11,090 nucleotides of DNA from Asterionellopsis glacialis (Eukaryota > Bacillariophyta > Plagiogrammaphyceae > Rhaphoneidales > Asterionellopsidaceae). The notes under the pieces were generated by a model. The model was not told where the DNA came from. It was given only the letters and a program-made list of their open reading frames with translations, and did not search any database. The position numbers and the translations under genes were made by a program. The stretch covers positions 1-11,090 of the forward strand of contig WKLE02000078.1 of NCBI GenBank assembly GCA_014885115.2, in the 5' to 3' direction. Positions within the stretch are counted from its first letter, which is position 1. Each line of letters starts with the position of its first letter. Below are positions 1 to 8,488 of this stretch, piece by piece.

Positions 1-541
1 AATTCCAAACTCAAGGATCTCTAGTAATTCTTCGTTGGAGAGTTTCAAGTTCTCGTCTGCTCCAGGGAACTTCTCTAAATAGCCATTTAGCCTGTGAAGA
101 GCAGCTTAGTACTCTTTGGACGTTAGTTCACGTGGCTTCCTGAGGAATCTGCACATATAGCATTTCTGCTTCATGAGCGCCTTAAGTGGAAAAAAATGTT
201 TCTTGAGGTCATCTCCGACCAACTTGAAGTGCTCCACTGTCTCATTACCGAGTTGCGTAGCCACGGCGTTGAATACTTGCAGACCTTCTCCGCGTAGTAA
301 AGCACGGGCCATTGAGTAGTGAGTGCAAATCACTTGGTCCAGATTATTGATCCAATCCAGTAGTTCCCTAGGAGATCCGTCATCATAGTATACTTCTCTT
401 CGGAGTTTTGATCTCCGGGATTCGATAACAGGCTAACTTTTGCGTACTGCGCCTTAGCTAACTTCTGTTCTTCCGTACTTGGAATTTTGAGTGGGGTAGG
501 AGGTGGCGGGTAGCTTTGACCATTGCCTGGGTTAGGTTCAT
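1..541 (-). pseudogene. Ty3/gypsy-type gag (capsid) remnant, cut by the left edge
   Basis: Read on the minus strand, this encodes the N-terminal and central part of a retrotransposon capsid protein, which would assemble the virus-like particle. A Pro-rich N-terminus (SYPPPPTPLKIPST) is followed by DDGSPRELLDWINN, MARALLRGEGLQVF, a KALMKQKCYMCRFLRKPREL helix region and, after an in-frame TAA at 106-108, LNGYLEKFPGADENLKLS running off the edge. That order is what I recall for diatom-type gypsy gags. A candidate start is the ATG at 541-539, but the conserved frame is reached only after a shift, and a second shift lies near 400. It is therefore dead. Its LTR lies just upstream, at about 604-1126. 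Family assignment rests on remembered motif resemblance. Confidence 0.78.
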
Positions 542-790
542 GTTGGGATTAGTTAGAGATTGGAATTAAATTGGATAGTAAACTTACCGCTTTTCGCGTG
601 GAGTGTTAACACTATGCACTATGCTGGTAGCAATATTGAAAAGTAAGGTGAAAATGATGAAAATGAAGTAGAGTTTATTGGAGTGAATAAATTATGAGCT
701 ATTTTAGAGCTTAGCCAAAAATATCCGGCAATTCACCGATTCGTCTTTGTGACCCAAAAGCAGTACGGGATCCTACGATGGATCTACTTA

Positions 791-837
791 GAGTTTGGTT
801 TCCAACGGAGATTGGTTTTAACATGTGAACCAAACTC
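791..837. repeat. 10-bp inverted repeat inside the LTR
   Basis: GAGTTTGGTT (791-800) is matched by its perfect reverse complement AACCAAACTC (828-837) with 27 bases between. A transcript could fold here. A second, shorter pairing of CGGAG and CTCCG competes with it. The role is unknown. Confidence 0.55.
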
Positions 838-965
838 CGCTAGCCAGCCAATCGGAATGCTCTGAGTCAGGTGCATCACCATGTTCTGCTGCGGAGCGGA
901 ATTCGATACGCTTTGCTTGTGACGTCAGCATTCGCAATAATGCTGTGCATCACTGCACGTTCGCG

Positions 966-1067
966 TCTGTCCATTCGATGACATCATCACGTCATCTTGT
1001 CTGTCCGTGTGATGACGTCATCACCTCATCATGTCTGTCCTGTCCCTGACGTCATTGCATCACAGTC
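966..1067. repeat. 34-bp tandem array with CRE-like palindromes (LTR enhancer candidate)
   Basis: Three units each begin with TCTGTCC, at 966, 1000 and 1034, exactly 34 bp apart. Each unit carries a palindrome at the same phase: GATGACATCATC (977-988), GATGACGTCATC (1011-1022) and CTGACGTCATT (1046-1056). TGACGTCA occurs perfectly at 1013-1020 and 1047-1054, and once more outside the array at 920-927. This octamer is the classic CRE/bZIP site, and the TGACGT half is also the reported site of the stramenopile photoreceptor bZIPs (aureochromes). Position in the upstream part of an LTR suggests an enhancer; that is inference. Confidence 0.7.
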
Positions 1068-1126
1068 TGTCTGTACTACGGTTGATTGACATATTGTGCA
1101 AGTCTTGTGACTTGCCTACTACTGCA

Positions 1127-2755
1127 GTCACATCTGTGCATCATTTCTAATAATTGATCATCAGATATGAATTAAATGGTTTTCATGTAACCATACAATT
1201 CCTTATCTTCCACCTTCAATCGGTACTTACCATTTTTTTTTTTGGTAGGATATGCCAACACTGGACAAAATTCCTTACAACAATATATGTGACAATCAAA
1301 CAAATGCTCAAGTGGTGCTTTGGCAAGTCAGTGCAGCCTTTATTTTGTCTCAAGAAATATCCAATGTATTTGTCCATTTGTAGCACATCAACTTTTTTTG
1401 CAGCAGAACCAGCAGCATACATGTTTTTTATGGAAAACCTTTTTGCAGTGATTAGGATCACATACCCACTTAGGAATAACCTTCACTTCCTGTGGAAGTT
1501 TACCTGTATCCTTAAGTTTGTTAGCACATTTATTGTTGAGTGTTGGTTGTCCTCTTGGCCACTCATTTTGTTTTATCAAACCAGCATCAATTTTGTCTTG
1601 AATAGAGTGTATAGTACTGTCATCATCTGCACAAATTTGAACTATACCATACCTTGGTGACAAGTTGTACCCCTGCATACGCCTCCATCCCCTTGCTGGA
1701 ACCTTCGTAATTGATGGTACAATCACGTGGTGCTGCTGTTTTTTTGTCCAGGACAGCCTTTTTGCACTTAGAGCAAACTTTGGTACACACCAGAAAGAAA
1801 ATATCATTTCTAGTTTCTGCTCCAATCAAAAACACATGACCAGAATTTGAATCATATGATGTACCAGAACTGCGTTTTTGCCAACCCATGTCAAAAGAAA
1901 CTTCTAGTTCAATTTTTTGTATATCTTTAGGATCCCTATGTAACCACTCTTCAAAGTTTATGTTTTTTTTGTTATTGTAAACTTTATTTCTTCCAGTAAG
2001 TTTTCATCAAGTATGTCTTCTGACAATTTCCGAATAATTTTTCCAATGCTGTTTTCAACAGTAGTAAACCACTGTGAATTGTAGCTCTGACGGATTCCAA
2101 GAACTCCCATTAGTTTATTGCAATCTTTTGGGCCTAAACCCAATGCATGACAAGCAATGACAGCACAAACATTGTTTGCATAACAAGAAGAATCTCTCCT
2201 ATGTCTTTTTCTTTTATTATTGGTGTCTGTTTCATTTCCTTTAGTGAACAATCCCACCATTTCCGGTTCCAAAAATATGGGTTCATGAATTATTTCTTTT
2301 GATACAGTACTCAAGCATTTTAACTCTATGTTTGTGGCACATACATATGAGATCATATTTATTTCAATAAAGGAAGAAATTTTATTTTGTGAGCATTTTT
2401 TGCAACAAAAATGTTTTTCAAGATTTTTCTTTAGAATTGCAAATGAAATAATGACATTCCTTTTCTGATCCTCATTTGTTATTCTTTCATGTTCACAATC
2501 AATTTCATTATTATTTTGATCATGATTTGATTCATCATCAATCATAACATTATAATTTTGATCAATGTTCCATGCTAATTCCTTTCCAGATGGTCTTTCC
2601 ATGTTAAAATGCCCACCAGCTCCACCTGACATTAGTTGATGTATTAGATATTTTTTTAAAAAACCATTGTCATTGACATCTTCTTCACCATTTGGGGTTA
2701 CAACATTTATATGATGCCAACACCTCTTAGATGGAGGCTTCTCACTGTTCATCAT
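1127..2755 (-). pseudogene. Mutator-like (MULE) transposase, broken and truncated
   Basis: This is a cut-and-paste DNA transposase of the MULE type (the family I remember as 'Mutator-like transposase domain', Pfam PF20700). The first 265 codons (2755-1958) hold a basic and acidic N-terminus, a C-x2-C (HFCCKKCSQN) and an ACHALGLGPKDCNKLMGVLG segment. The catalytic part follows in other frames: SFDMGWQKRSSGTSYDS (Asp at 1892-1890), NYEGSSKGMEA, then ADDDS (about 1627-1619), KDTGKLPQEVK, YFLRQNKG, APLEHLFDCHIYC and SDDQLLEMM. Frameshifts occur near 1965 (an A run), 1645 and 1400-1300, and a TAA at 1172-1174. Translation resembles the transposase up to the LTR boundary at 1126-1127, so the gypsy element appears to have inserted into it. 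The start is simply the first Met pair of the long frame. Confidence 0.82.
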
Positions 2756-2934
2756 TATTGAGTTATGTTGTTGATTGTTGAATCATTCTTGTTGCACCAT
2801 ACCATCTAAAAAAATGTATGTGTTGAATACAATTTTTAGACGACAGTAAATAACGTGAATACAGTAACAGTATTCATTACTAGTAGTTGAAAAAGATACA
2901 AATCTGTTGGAATACAAAAAATAAATAAACCGTA
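2756..2934. other. AT-rich spacer upstream of the MULE remnant
   Basis: No reading frame or RNA gene is recognisable. It may hold the MULE 5' leader and terminal inverted repeat, but the other MULE end lies outside the window, so this cannot be tested here. Confidence 0.4.
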
Positions 2935-3172
2935 ACAACAATCAGACAATCCACACACAAATGAAAATAAGACTTTTATTTGGTGATGAAAATTATGAGC
3001 TAGTTTAGAATTCTAGTTTTATGGTAGAGAAGTTCTGGCCATCAAAACAGAAGCCAAGATTCAAGGAAAGATTTCTTGGAATAAGAATTCTTTAAAAGTT
3101 CTTTATAGTCTCTCTGCTTGTCCAAACATCAATCATTCATCCTCAAGAGTGCCCTACAGGGAGTGTACTTCA
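2935..3172 (-). repeat. 3' LTR of the central gypsy element
   Basis: It aligns without gaps to 8251-8488. On the minus strand it starts TGAAGTACACTCCC. It has a TATA-like TATAAAG (minus, 3107-3102) and an AATAAA (minus, 2980-2975) inside CACCAAATAAAAGTC. The far end reads GATTGTTGT, so the usual terminal CA is not evident. The integrase stop codon TGA (3172-3170) is also the first three bases of this LTR. Confidence 0.88.
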
Positions 3173-3884
3173 TTTGCTTCCCGAGCTGTCTTGTGTGCAT
3201 TTGTAGTACGGCATCACATGGCAGATATTAACTGTTTCTTCTATAATACCTCTATGGATGCGCACAGTACCGTTCGTAAATACTCCATCTTAGGTATAAT
3301 TCCTGGCTTTTCTAAGGTAACTAGGACACCTAGGGAATATAAGTGGTGTTGGTGGTTATGATTTTCTCTTTTGTTCTTTTTGTTAATTAAGGTTTGTTTC
3401 TTGTTATGGATACGTGTCCAAATTGCTCTAAATATAATTGGTAGTAGCATGTTACGTCCAAATACTAATTGTCCTGGTGTGGCTTCTGGCATAGTATGGT
3501 AAGTACTGCATATAGCCCATGATACAGAACTAAGTATGTTATCCCATGGTTCATCATCTCCTATAGTAGGTGGATTGGCGGATTCACTTATGTTGAGTGC
3601 AAGTAAGGGGTTACCTGTAACTTGGTGCACCCGCTAGATGATACCATTTGACTGGGGATTATAAGTAGTCATCTTTTTACTAAGTCCAAAGTTTATCCAT
3701 GTCTTTTTGAACATACCTTTAAACTCTGAGCTGTTGTCGTATCCTATGTACCTTGGTCATGGATACCAGCATAACCATGCAGAGTGGAATGCTTCTATTA
3801 CAGTGTCAGCTGTTTTGTCTTTAAGTGCCTTGATTTTGAACCAGCTTGTGGCAGGATCTATCATAATAAGACATTGTATACTTC
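3170..3884 (-). pseudogene. Ty3/gypsy integrase, catalytic core and C-terminus
   Basis: Integrase would insert retrotransposon cDNA into the genome. The core frame begins at about 3884 with CLIMIDPATSWFKIKALKDK; the first catalytic Asp is codon 3858-3856 and the second is in YDNSSEFK (3738-3736). The third acidic residue should stand in NGIIERVHQV, but its codon is TAG (3636-3634). Another stop, TGA at 3759-3757, stands where PRP is usual (YP*PRY). The C-terminal part keeps ATPGQLVFGRNMLLPI and LEKPGIIPK, then shifts frame near 3290 into VFTNGTVRIHRG and ends at the TGA overlapping the LTR. About 12 residues seem lost at that shift. The N-terminal zinc-binding domain is absent because the LINE occupies its place. 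The family call is strong; the protein is inactive. Confidence 0.9.
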
Positions 3885-5450
3885 ACCAATGCATGAGAAT
3901 GGTATTTGTTCTTTCAGGGAGGAGACGTTGAATGGAGTTGATTTGGCTTGGCTGAAGTGGTTTTGATTGCGCTGGAGAATATGTTCATTAATCGCTGAAG
4001 GTTCTGTAACTTCTAGCCAATTGTTGCATTCTTTTAGGTTGGTATTGGGGTTGGCAGGCACTCTGATAGAATTAATTCCGCTGTTGTTGTCCTTTTTCCT
4101 GAAGCCTTGTAATTTTGTGAATAATTGTTTGATTTCCCTGTGTTTCCTCAGATTTCTCAACATAATTGACTTATGTTTGTCATCTTCCAAATCAGCCGTA
4201 AGCAGATCGTCTTCTAATTGTTGGGCATAGCGTTCAGACCTGTTTTTGCTAATTTCTTGATGAGCACCCGTTGGTTTTTTAACATCTTACAGCATTGGCT
4301 TTTATCCAAGGTTGCAGTGTCTGAAGTTATACGTTGTTTTTGTTGGGCTATCTGTGTATGATCTGATGGATGATTTTTTAATAAGAATAGTAACTTTCAG
4401 AGTTTGTTGTATTTAACTCATGCCTTGTAAATCAGTTTAGATTGTGGTGGGCAATGTGGAATACTGGCAAACTTCTAAGCCTGCACGATTAGTGAATCTA
4501 TCTTTTCTGCTGTTTGAGTTGAATCTTTGGATGGTGGAGCAAGTTTCATGAGCATATTTCTGACATTATTTGCTAAGAGATGAGAGTACATTTTTCCACG
4601 TATAGTCTGTTTGATTTCCAATTTTTGCTGTGCATGCCTCTGGAGGCGATTGGAGCTAGCAGAGATGTTGGATTATTGAAGAGAGTTGTCGTCGCAAACT
4701 CAATAAAGAGGCCTCTGTGGTTGGATTGTATCCTATGATGAAATGGTTTGTAGCCTGCTTGAACTATAGATTTGGAAAAACCTTTGGTGCAGAGAATATT
4801 ATCAATACGTTTTTGGCCTCTTGAATATGTGTTAAATTTGGAGGTTTGGAGATGATAATACATGATGTCTTGCAAGTGAAATTCTTGGGCGAGTTTTGTT
4901 ATGCCTTTTTGGTTGGCTCCAAATTCTTCATTAAAATTGCCAGCTACTAAAATCTCTTGGTTTTTATGAGAATTGATGTTCTGCAGTAATTTGTGTAAAT
5001 TGCGGCAAAAATGGTGTTGGGGGTGGGTAATTTCATGTTGTTGTTGTTTTAATAGAGACGTTTGTTGAGCAAAGGCTGTCATTTTGTTGAACTTGTTGAT
5101 TGACGAAGAATCATTGCATACTTGGTAAATAAACACCATATGGATTGTTTTATCTTTACCGTTTAGTGACCAATGGATCCATTGTCCTAAAGGATCGGAG
5201 GTGCAGGGTTTGATTCACCCTGTAATGTTCCCTGTTGTCCAGCTTATTAGTCCTCCTGATTTGTAATTTGTTGCGGATGGAATGCTAGTACTGGAAACTT
5301 TGCATTTGTAGTGTTTGTTGTACTTCCTAAGGGTATCATGGATTTGTTATCTTATGTGGTATTTTGTATTGTCCAAATTTGTTTCTATTAGAGCTACAAT
5401 GTCGGAGTTAATTCAAGTCATTTCTGTGGCTACAGTGTTCAGTTTGCCGC
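3884..5450 (-). pseudogene. LINE ORF2: EEP endonuclease domain plus pre-RT linker
   Basis: The N-terminal two thirds is an endonuclease/exonuclease/phosphatase domain, which in LINEs nicks target DNA to prime reverse transcription. SDIVALIETN carries the metal-binding Glu (5385-5383); then come EILVAGNFNEEFG, YSRGQKRIDNIL and FHHRIQSNHRGLF. The expected GDFNE and SDHR both read Asn instead of Asp (codons 4938-4936 and 4722-4720), which should abolish catalysis. In-frame stops are TGA 5415-5413, TAA 5349-5347 and TGA 5217-5215; the longest clean stretch is 5139-4573. After the frame break at 4573 a linker follows in other frames: LANNVRNMLMKLAPP, SERYAQQLEDDLL, then NWLEVTEPSAINEHI and HFSQAKSTPFNV. 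The reverse transcriptase that should come next is absent. The true start is unclear, probably near 5450. Confidence 0.82.
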
Positions 5451-5479
5451 CGTTTGAGTCAATCTGGGATTCAGGGGAT

Positions 5480-7345
5480 TCAGTTGTTGCTTCTGTTGCT
5501 GAGTCCGCAGAGGAGAAGTTGCATTTTGCGTTTAAGATAGTTTTCATACTGGGGATCTGATGGTGATTCGTTCATGGATTCTGTTTCTTGGAGAGCGTCG
5601 AATTGAGCTTTGACAAAGGTGTGAATGCATTGGGAGACTTCCTGAAGTAATTTACGCATGAAGTGAGTTTTATAGTCCTCCAGTTCTTTAGTGCGATGTA
5701 GATTTGTGTTGTTGTATGAGAGTTTTTAAGTGCAAATCTATATTGCGTTGAGATGCTTTGATCATAGAGTGGATCTTGGTTTTCATCAATGCTATACTTG
5801 CATCGTCCGTTATGGATGGCTGAGATGGTGGAAAAGTTTTCAATTGGTTGGAATATGGGGATCTTGCTGAGTTATTTGTCACTGCGTTTGTGTATGATGG
5901 TTTGGAATGCTGGGCGGATCTAGATCCTAAGGAGGACATCTCGTCACCGTAGGTGATATGAACGTATTGTTGTTTGCGTTGATTGGTGGTTATGCTTGCA
6001 TTGTTTGGAGCATTGTCTGACAACAAGCTGGAGAGAGGTGGGATAAAAATTGCACTTCCTGGCTTGATTCATGTGTAATATGTTTTGGCTGTGCTGAGTT
6101 CAGATACTTCAGATTGTGCGCCTTGATTTTGCAGGAATTGATAAGAATTTGTGTTGATTTGAGATATGAACTGTTGTACAGTTTTGATCAGGAATACTTC
6201 TTCGAGATGAGGTTTAAGAACCATTTATGAGTCAAAGAAGATGAGGAGGAAGCCACTACTACCTCTGCTTTCAATGGAATGAAACAGTGGACCATTGGTT
6301 TCTTTAGATTTTTTACTTAATAATTGTTCAAATAACAAGGATTGGACTGGTCGGTTGGGATGTTCATTGGTAGGTAATTTTGTGAAGATATCGGAATATC
6401 CGTAGATGGATTGTTTGTGTAGTCTGGGAATGACTTGATTGTGTTCATTCACATGAGCAATACCTGCTTTGTTTGAAATTAGTTTCGTGATTCCTTGAAA
6501 AGGGATGACTTTGATGTGACAAAGAGGAGAAATTATTTTGGGGCTTGAGAATCCTCTGATCATGGCTTCCATGTAAGCTTCGACGTTGCATACGCAGCAT
6601 GAGATTGTGATTGCATAAATTTGGATAGCGTTTGGTCCTTGTCCTACATGGGATTTTAGTGGACGTAAGTTGATTTCACAAGACTTTGAAGAGGAATTTT
6701 CCATGATGAGCTGGGACAAGTTTTTCTTAAGTTCATCATATCGACTCCAGTTGGGGTTGGGAAATTTTTAATCATGCCAGAGTACGATTATTGGTGGTTG
6801 AGAGTTTTGTAATCCACATTTGATGTTTGTGTTGATTCAGCCATGCTTTCATTGATCCTTTAAAGGAGGTGAAGGACATGGAGGTTTTGATAAGGAGGAA
6901 AAACTTGAGGATGTTTGTGTTGCTTGGTCCCTGGAAGGCGTTGGTGCCTGAAATCCATTGTTCGATGCTAGCTTTACTCATCGGTAGTTGATTAGCTTTC
7001 GTAAGTGGGTTAGATTTGTCTTTTTCTTGCCATTTGAAGATGAGTGTTGAGTTGTTAACGGAATAAATCTGTTCCACAAATTGCTTTTGGAGGGTAGTTG
7101 CATTCACAATGCCGTTGTGGGATGGAGAAATTGTTAGATGAACTTGTAATTGGTATTTATAACAAGTGGAGCTTTCATGGCCAAGATTCGAGTTTTTTAG
7201 GCTTGGTCTTTTCTTTTTTCCTTGAATTTTGATGAAGTCATTGGATTCTTGGTGGTCGCCTAAAATTGTTGGGATAGAGGAGGATAAAGGTTAGTTTGAT
7301 GGGTTGCTGCTGTTGGCAGCGTTGATGATGAAGCTTTTGTTAAAA
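5480..7345 (-). pseudogene. LINE ORF1 (putative RNA-binding/gag-like protein), broken
   Basis: ORF1 proteins coat the element RNA. The first part reads DFIKIQGKKKRPSLK, then a conserved-looking FKGSMKAWLNQHKHQMW segment, closing at 6774-6772; ATG 7107 is one in-frame Met, but similarity begins further up, above a TAA at 7293-7291. A shift near 6775 leads to WSRYDELKKNLSQLI and, in one frame down to 5688, ETNGPLFHSIES, an in-frame TAA just above 6222, a TGA near 6077 and QQYVHITYGDEMSSLG. A third frame (5692-5480) adds a charged, helix-rich tail, KELEDYKTHFMRKLLQEVSQ. The order resembles ORF1 of diatom EEP-type elements as I remember them. No zinc knuckle was seen. The N-terminus and exact start are not resolved. 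Confidence 0.65.
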
Positions 7346-7748
7346 AGTCTTGAGTACAACGAAACGTACTGAGGGATTACTACTGTATGTTGGTGGGTGT
7401 AGGCTCTCTACCAGGTGCAAGTTTTCAGCTCCAGAAAAGAGTGCCTTCAACTTCTTTAGTCGTAAACATACCAGGTTTGGCATTGTGCATTAGTTTCCTA
7501 AGCGTCCTATCTTTTTGTTGGTGTAATTTAATTAAAGGAGGGAATATCGGAAAGGCTGTTTCTTCAATTTCTTGTTGGGTTATTGGATACACTTTCATGA
7601 TGTTGATAAGTTCTGGTACTGTATCATAGTCATCATCATCAATATCTGCCCATCTTGCATCTTATCGTGAAAGTGCATCACCAATGATGTTTTGTTCACC
7701 AGCAATATGGACAAATTCTGCACCGTACTCTTCTAGCATCGTACGCCA
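7345..7748 (-). pseudogene. Ty3/gypsy RNase H C-terminus and start of integrase
   Basis: The minus-strand frame from 7748 reads WRTMLEEYGAEFVHIAGEQN and then GDALSR, the well-known end of gypsy RNase H (HIAGE-N--ADALSR), which degrades RNA in the RNA-DNA hybrid. A TAA at 7664-7662 follows at once, where Leu is usual (LSRLDA). The linker to integrase stays open for about 79 codons (ELINIMKVYPIT, FPPLIKLHQQKDRTLRKL, TTKEVEGTLFW) to a TGA at 7427-7425. Beyond this the sequence (VIPQYVSLYSR) may still be integrase, before LINE sequence takes over. Upstream it is joined directly to gag, so the rest of pol is deleted. Confidence 0.82.
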
Positions 7749-8173
7749 TCTGCATGGGCTGGTTTCTTGAGGCTGGCATTTTTGCTCTGGCAATTGGCAT
7801 TGGCTGCTTGAAACAGCTGTCTTGCTCTGCCCTCCAACAGGGTGAGCGCCATGGGGGGTTTTGATGAGACTTTGGTGACAGGATAATCCCTCTCAACCTC
7901 AGCAAACTCAATCCTCCACTGGATCCACTCTTCAGCAGATCCATCCTCAAATTGCTTGACTCTCTTTTCAATGGTCTCAGAATCTGAGCCTTTGTCAGAG
8001 GGATTGATGCGGACCTTGATGGTCTTCTACGCATCCTTGTTGTTGTCTTTTGACTTTGACATCTCCTTCTTTGTTTTCATGAAGGGGATTGCAGGAGGAT
8101 TCAGCAGAGTCTGCTGTTGACTCAACTCCTGAGCTTTCTTCTGAAACTCAGTGGAGGAGTAGAAGGTCTTCAT
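7749..8173 (-). pseudogene. Ty3/gypsy gag, truncated by a deletion into pol
   Basis: Capsid-like protein of the central element. The ATG at 8173-8171 starts MKTFYSSTEFQKKAQELSQQ and is supported by the same start in the plus-strand copy at 10719. A TAG at codon 49 (8029-8027) interrupts the frame, replacing the Tyr seen in the other copy. It then continues KTIKVRINPSDKGSDSE, KRVKQFEDGSAEEWIQWR, FAEVERDYPVTKV and ALTLLEGRARQLFQAANAN, to PAHAD at 7750, where it runs out of frame into RNase H. FEDGSAEEWIQWR is a hallmark I remember from diatom gypsy gags. The gag C-terminus and any zinc knuckle are lost in the deletion. Confidence 0.88.
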
Positions 8174-8250
8174 GTTTTTGAGTTAGAATCCTCTGAAAGA
8201 GGGAGTAATGTTACTATGTCCTATGCTGCTAGGGGCAATGGTGGCACAAC
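8174..8250 (-). promoter_or_regulatory. gypsy leader between 5' LTR and gag, with conserved hairpin
   Basis: The 77-base leader would contain the primer-binding site just after the LTR, but I could not match it to a tRNA with confidence. Near its end CCTCT-TTC-AGAGG (minus strand; plus 8190-8202) forms a 5-bp stem, conserved and extended by one pair in the second copy at 10688-10702. GACATAGTAACATTACTCCC just before it is also conserved. A role in RNA packaging or dimerisation is possible but unproven. Confidence 0.5.
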
Positions 8251-8488
8251 ACAACAATCAGACAATAAACACACAAATGAAAAGAAAAGTTTTGTTTGGT
8301 GATGAAAATTATGAGCTAGTTTAGAATTCTAGTTTTATGGTAGAAAAGTTCTGGTCATCAGAACAGAAGCCAAGATTCAAGGAAAGAATTCTCAGAATAA
8401 GAATTCTTTAAAAGTTTTTTATAGTCTGTCTGCTTGTCCATACATCAATCATCCATCCTCAAGAGTGTCCTACAGGGAGTGTACTTCA
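8251..8488 (-). repeat. 5' LTR of the central gypsy element
   Basis: It is the partner of 2935-3172 with the same length and ends. On the minus strand it starts TGAAGTACACTCCC at 8488. A TATA-box candidate TATAAAAA lies on the minus strand at 8423-8416, so the transcript probably starts a few tens of bases below it. The AATAAA of the other copies reads AACAAA here. Confidence 0.88.

Larger units (their letters stand above)
604..1126 (-). repeat. 5' LTR of the left-edge gypsy element
   Basis: It lies directly upstream of the minus-strand gag. On the minus strand it starts with TGCAGTAGTAGGCAAGTC at 1126, in the manner of the solo LTR at 10021-10483, which starts TGCACTACAC. The lower end is uncertain; a TG/CA boundary fits near 604. 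The element carries an AATAAA (minus strand, 674-679) close to an AGCTCATAATTT core (about 680-700) shared with the other LTRs here. The upstream part holds a 34-bp tandem array with TGACGTCA palindromes. The partner LTR lies outside the window, so neither the exact ends nor a target duplication can be confirmed. Confidence 0.65.
3884..7345 (-). mobile_element. LINE-type retrotransposon lacking its reverse transcriptase, nested in the gypsy integrase
   Basis: On the minus strand this holds an ORF1 (about 7345-5480), then ORF2 with an EEP endonuclease domain and the linker that precedes the reverse transcriptase. It stops abruptly at about 3884, where gypsy integrase sequence resumes. The upper boundary, about 7345, is judged by where integrase-like sequence gives way to ORF1-like sequence and could be off by some 40 bases. 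No target duplication or poly-A tail is visible. The gypsy sequence expected between the two flanks (about 100 codons of integrase zinc finger) is missing, so insertion came with, or was followed by, deletion. The domain order matches EEP-type non-LTR elements I recall from diatoms. Confidence 0.72.
2935..8488 (-). mobile_element. Ty3/gypsy LTR retrotransposon, internally deleted, with nested LINE
   Basis: Two direct 238-bp LTRs bound the element (2935-3172 and 8251-8488). Between them on the minus strand come leader, gag, the RNase H C-terminus, the start of integrase, a nested LINE (about 7345-3884), the integrase catalytic core and C-terminus, then the 3' LTR. RNase H before integrase is the Ty3/gypsy order. 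Protease, reverse transcriptase and most of RNase H are missing, and so is the integrase zinc-finger region. I count about 17 substitutions and no gaps between the LTRs. I found no convincing 5-bp target duplication (TCCAC beside 8488, CCGTA beside 2935), so rearrangement or decay at an end is possible. Confidence 0.88.

Noticed and set aside
825..1049. 74-codon Ser/Cys-rich plus-strand ORF
   Set aside because: It lies wholly in the LTR, antisense to its element, and its composition follows the CRE tandem repeats.
1154..1660. 168-codon plus-strand ORF
   Set aside because: It is antisense to the MULE transposase, whose conserved motifs are on the minus strand.
3967..4230. 87-codon plus-strand ORF with hydrophobic segments
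   Set aside because: It is antisense to the LINE ORF2 linker; the Leu/Phe-rich look comes from reading a Lys/Glu/Asn-rich frame backwards.
5315..5560. 81-codon plus-strand ORF
   Set aside because: Antisense to the ORF1/ORF2 junction of the LINE.
7696..8034. 112-codon minus-strand ORF, Arg/Ser-rich
   Set aside because: Out-of-frame shadow of gag; the FEDGSAEEWIQWR frame is the real one.
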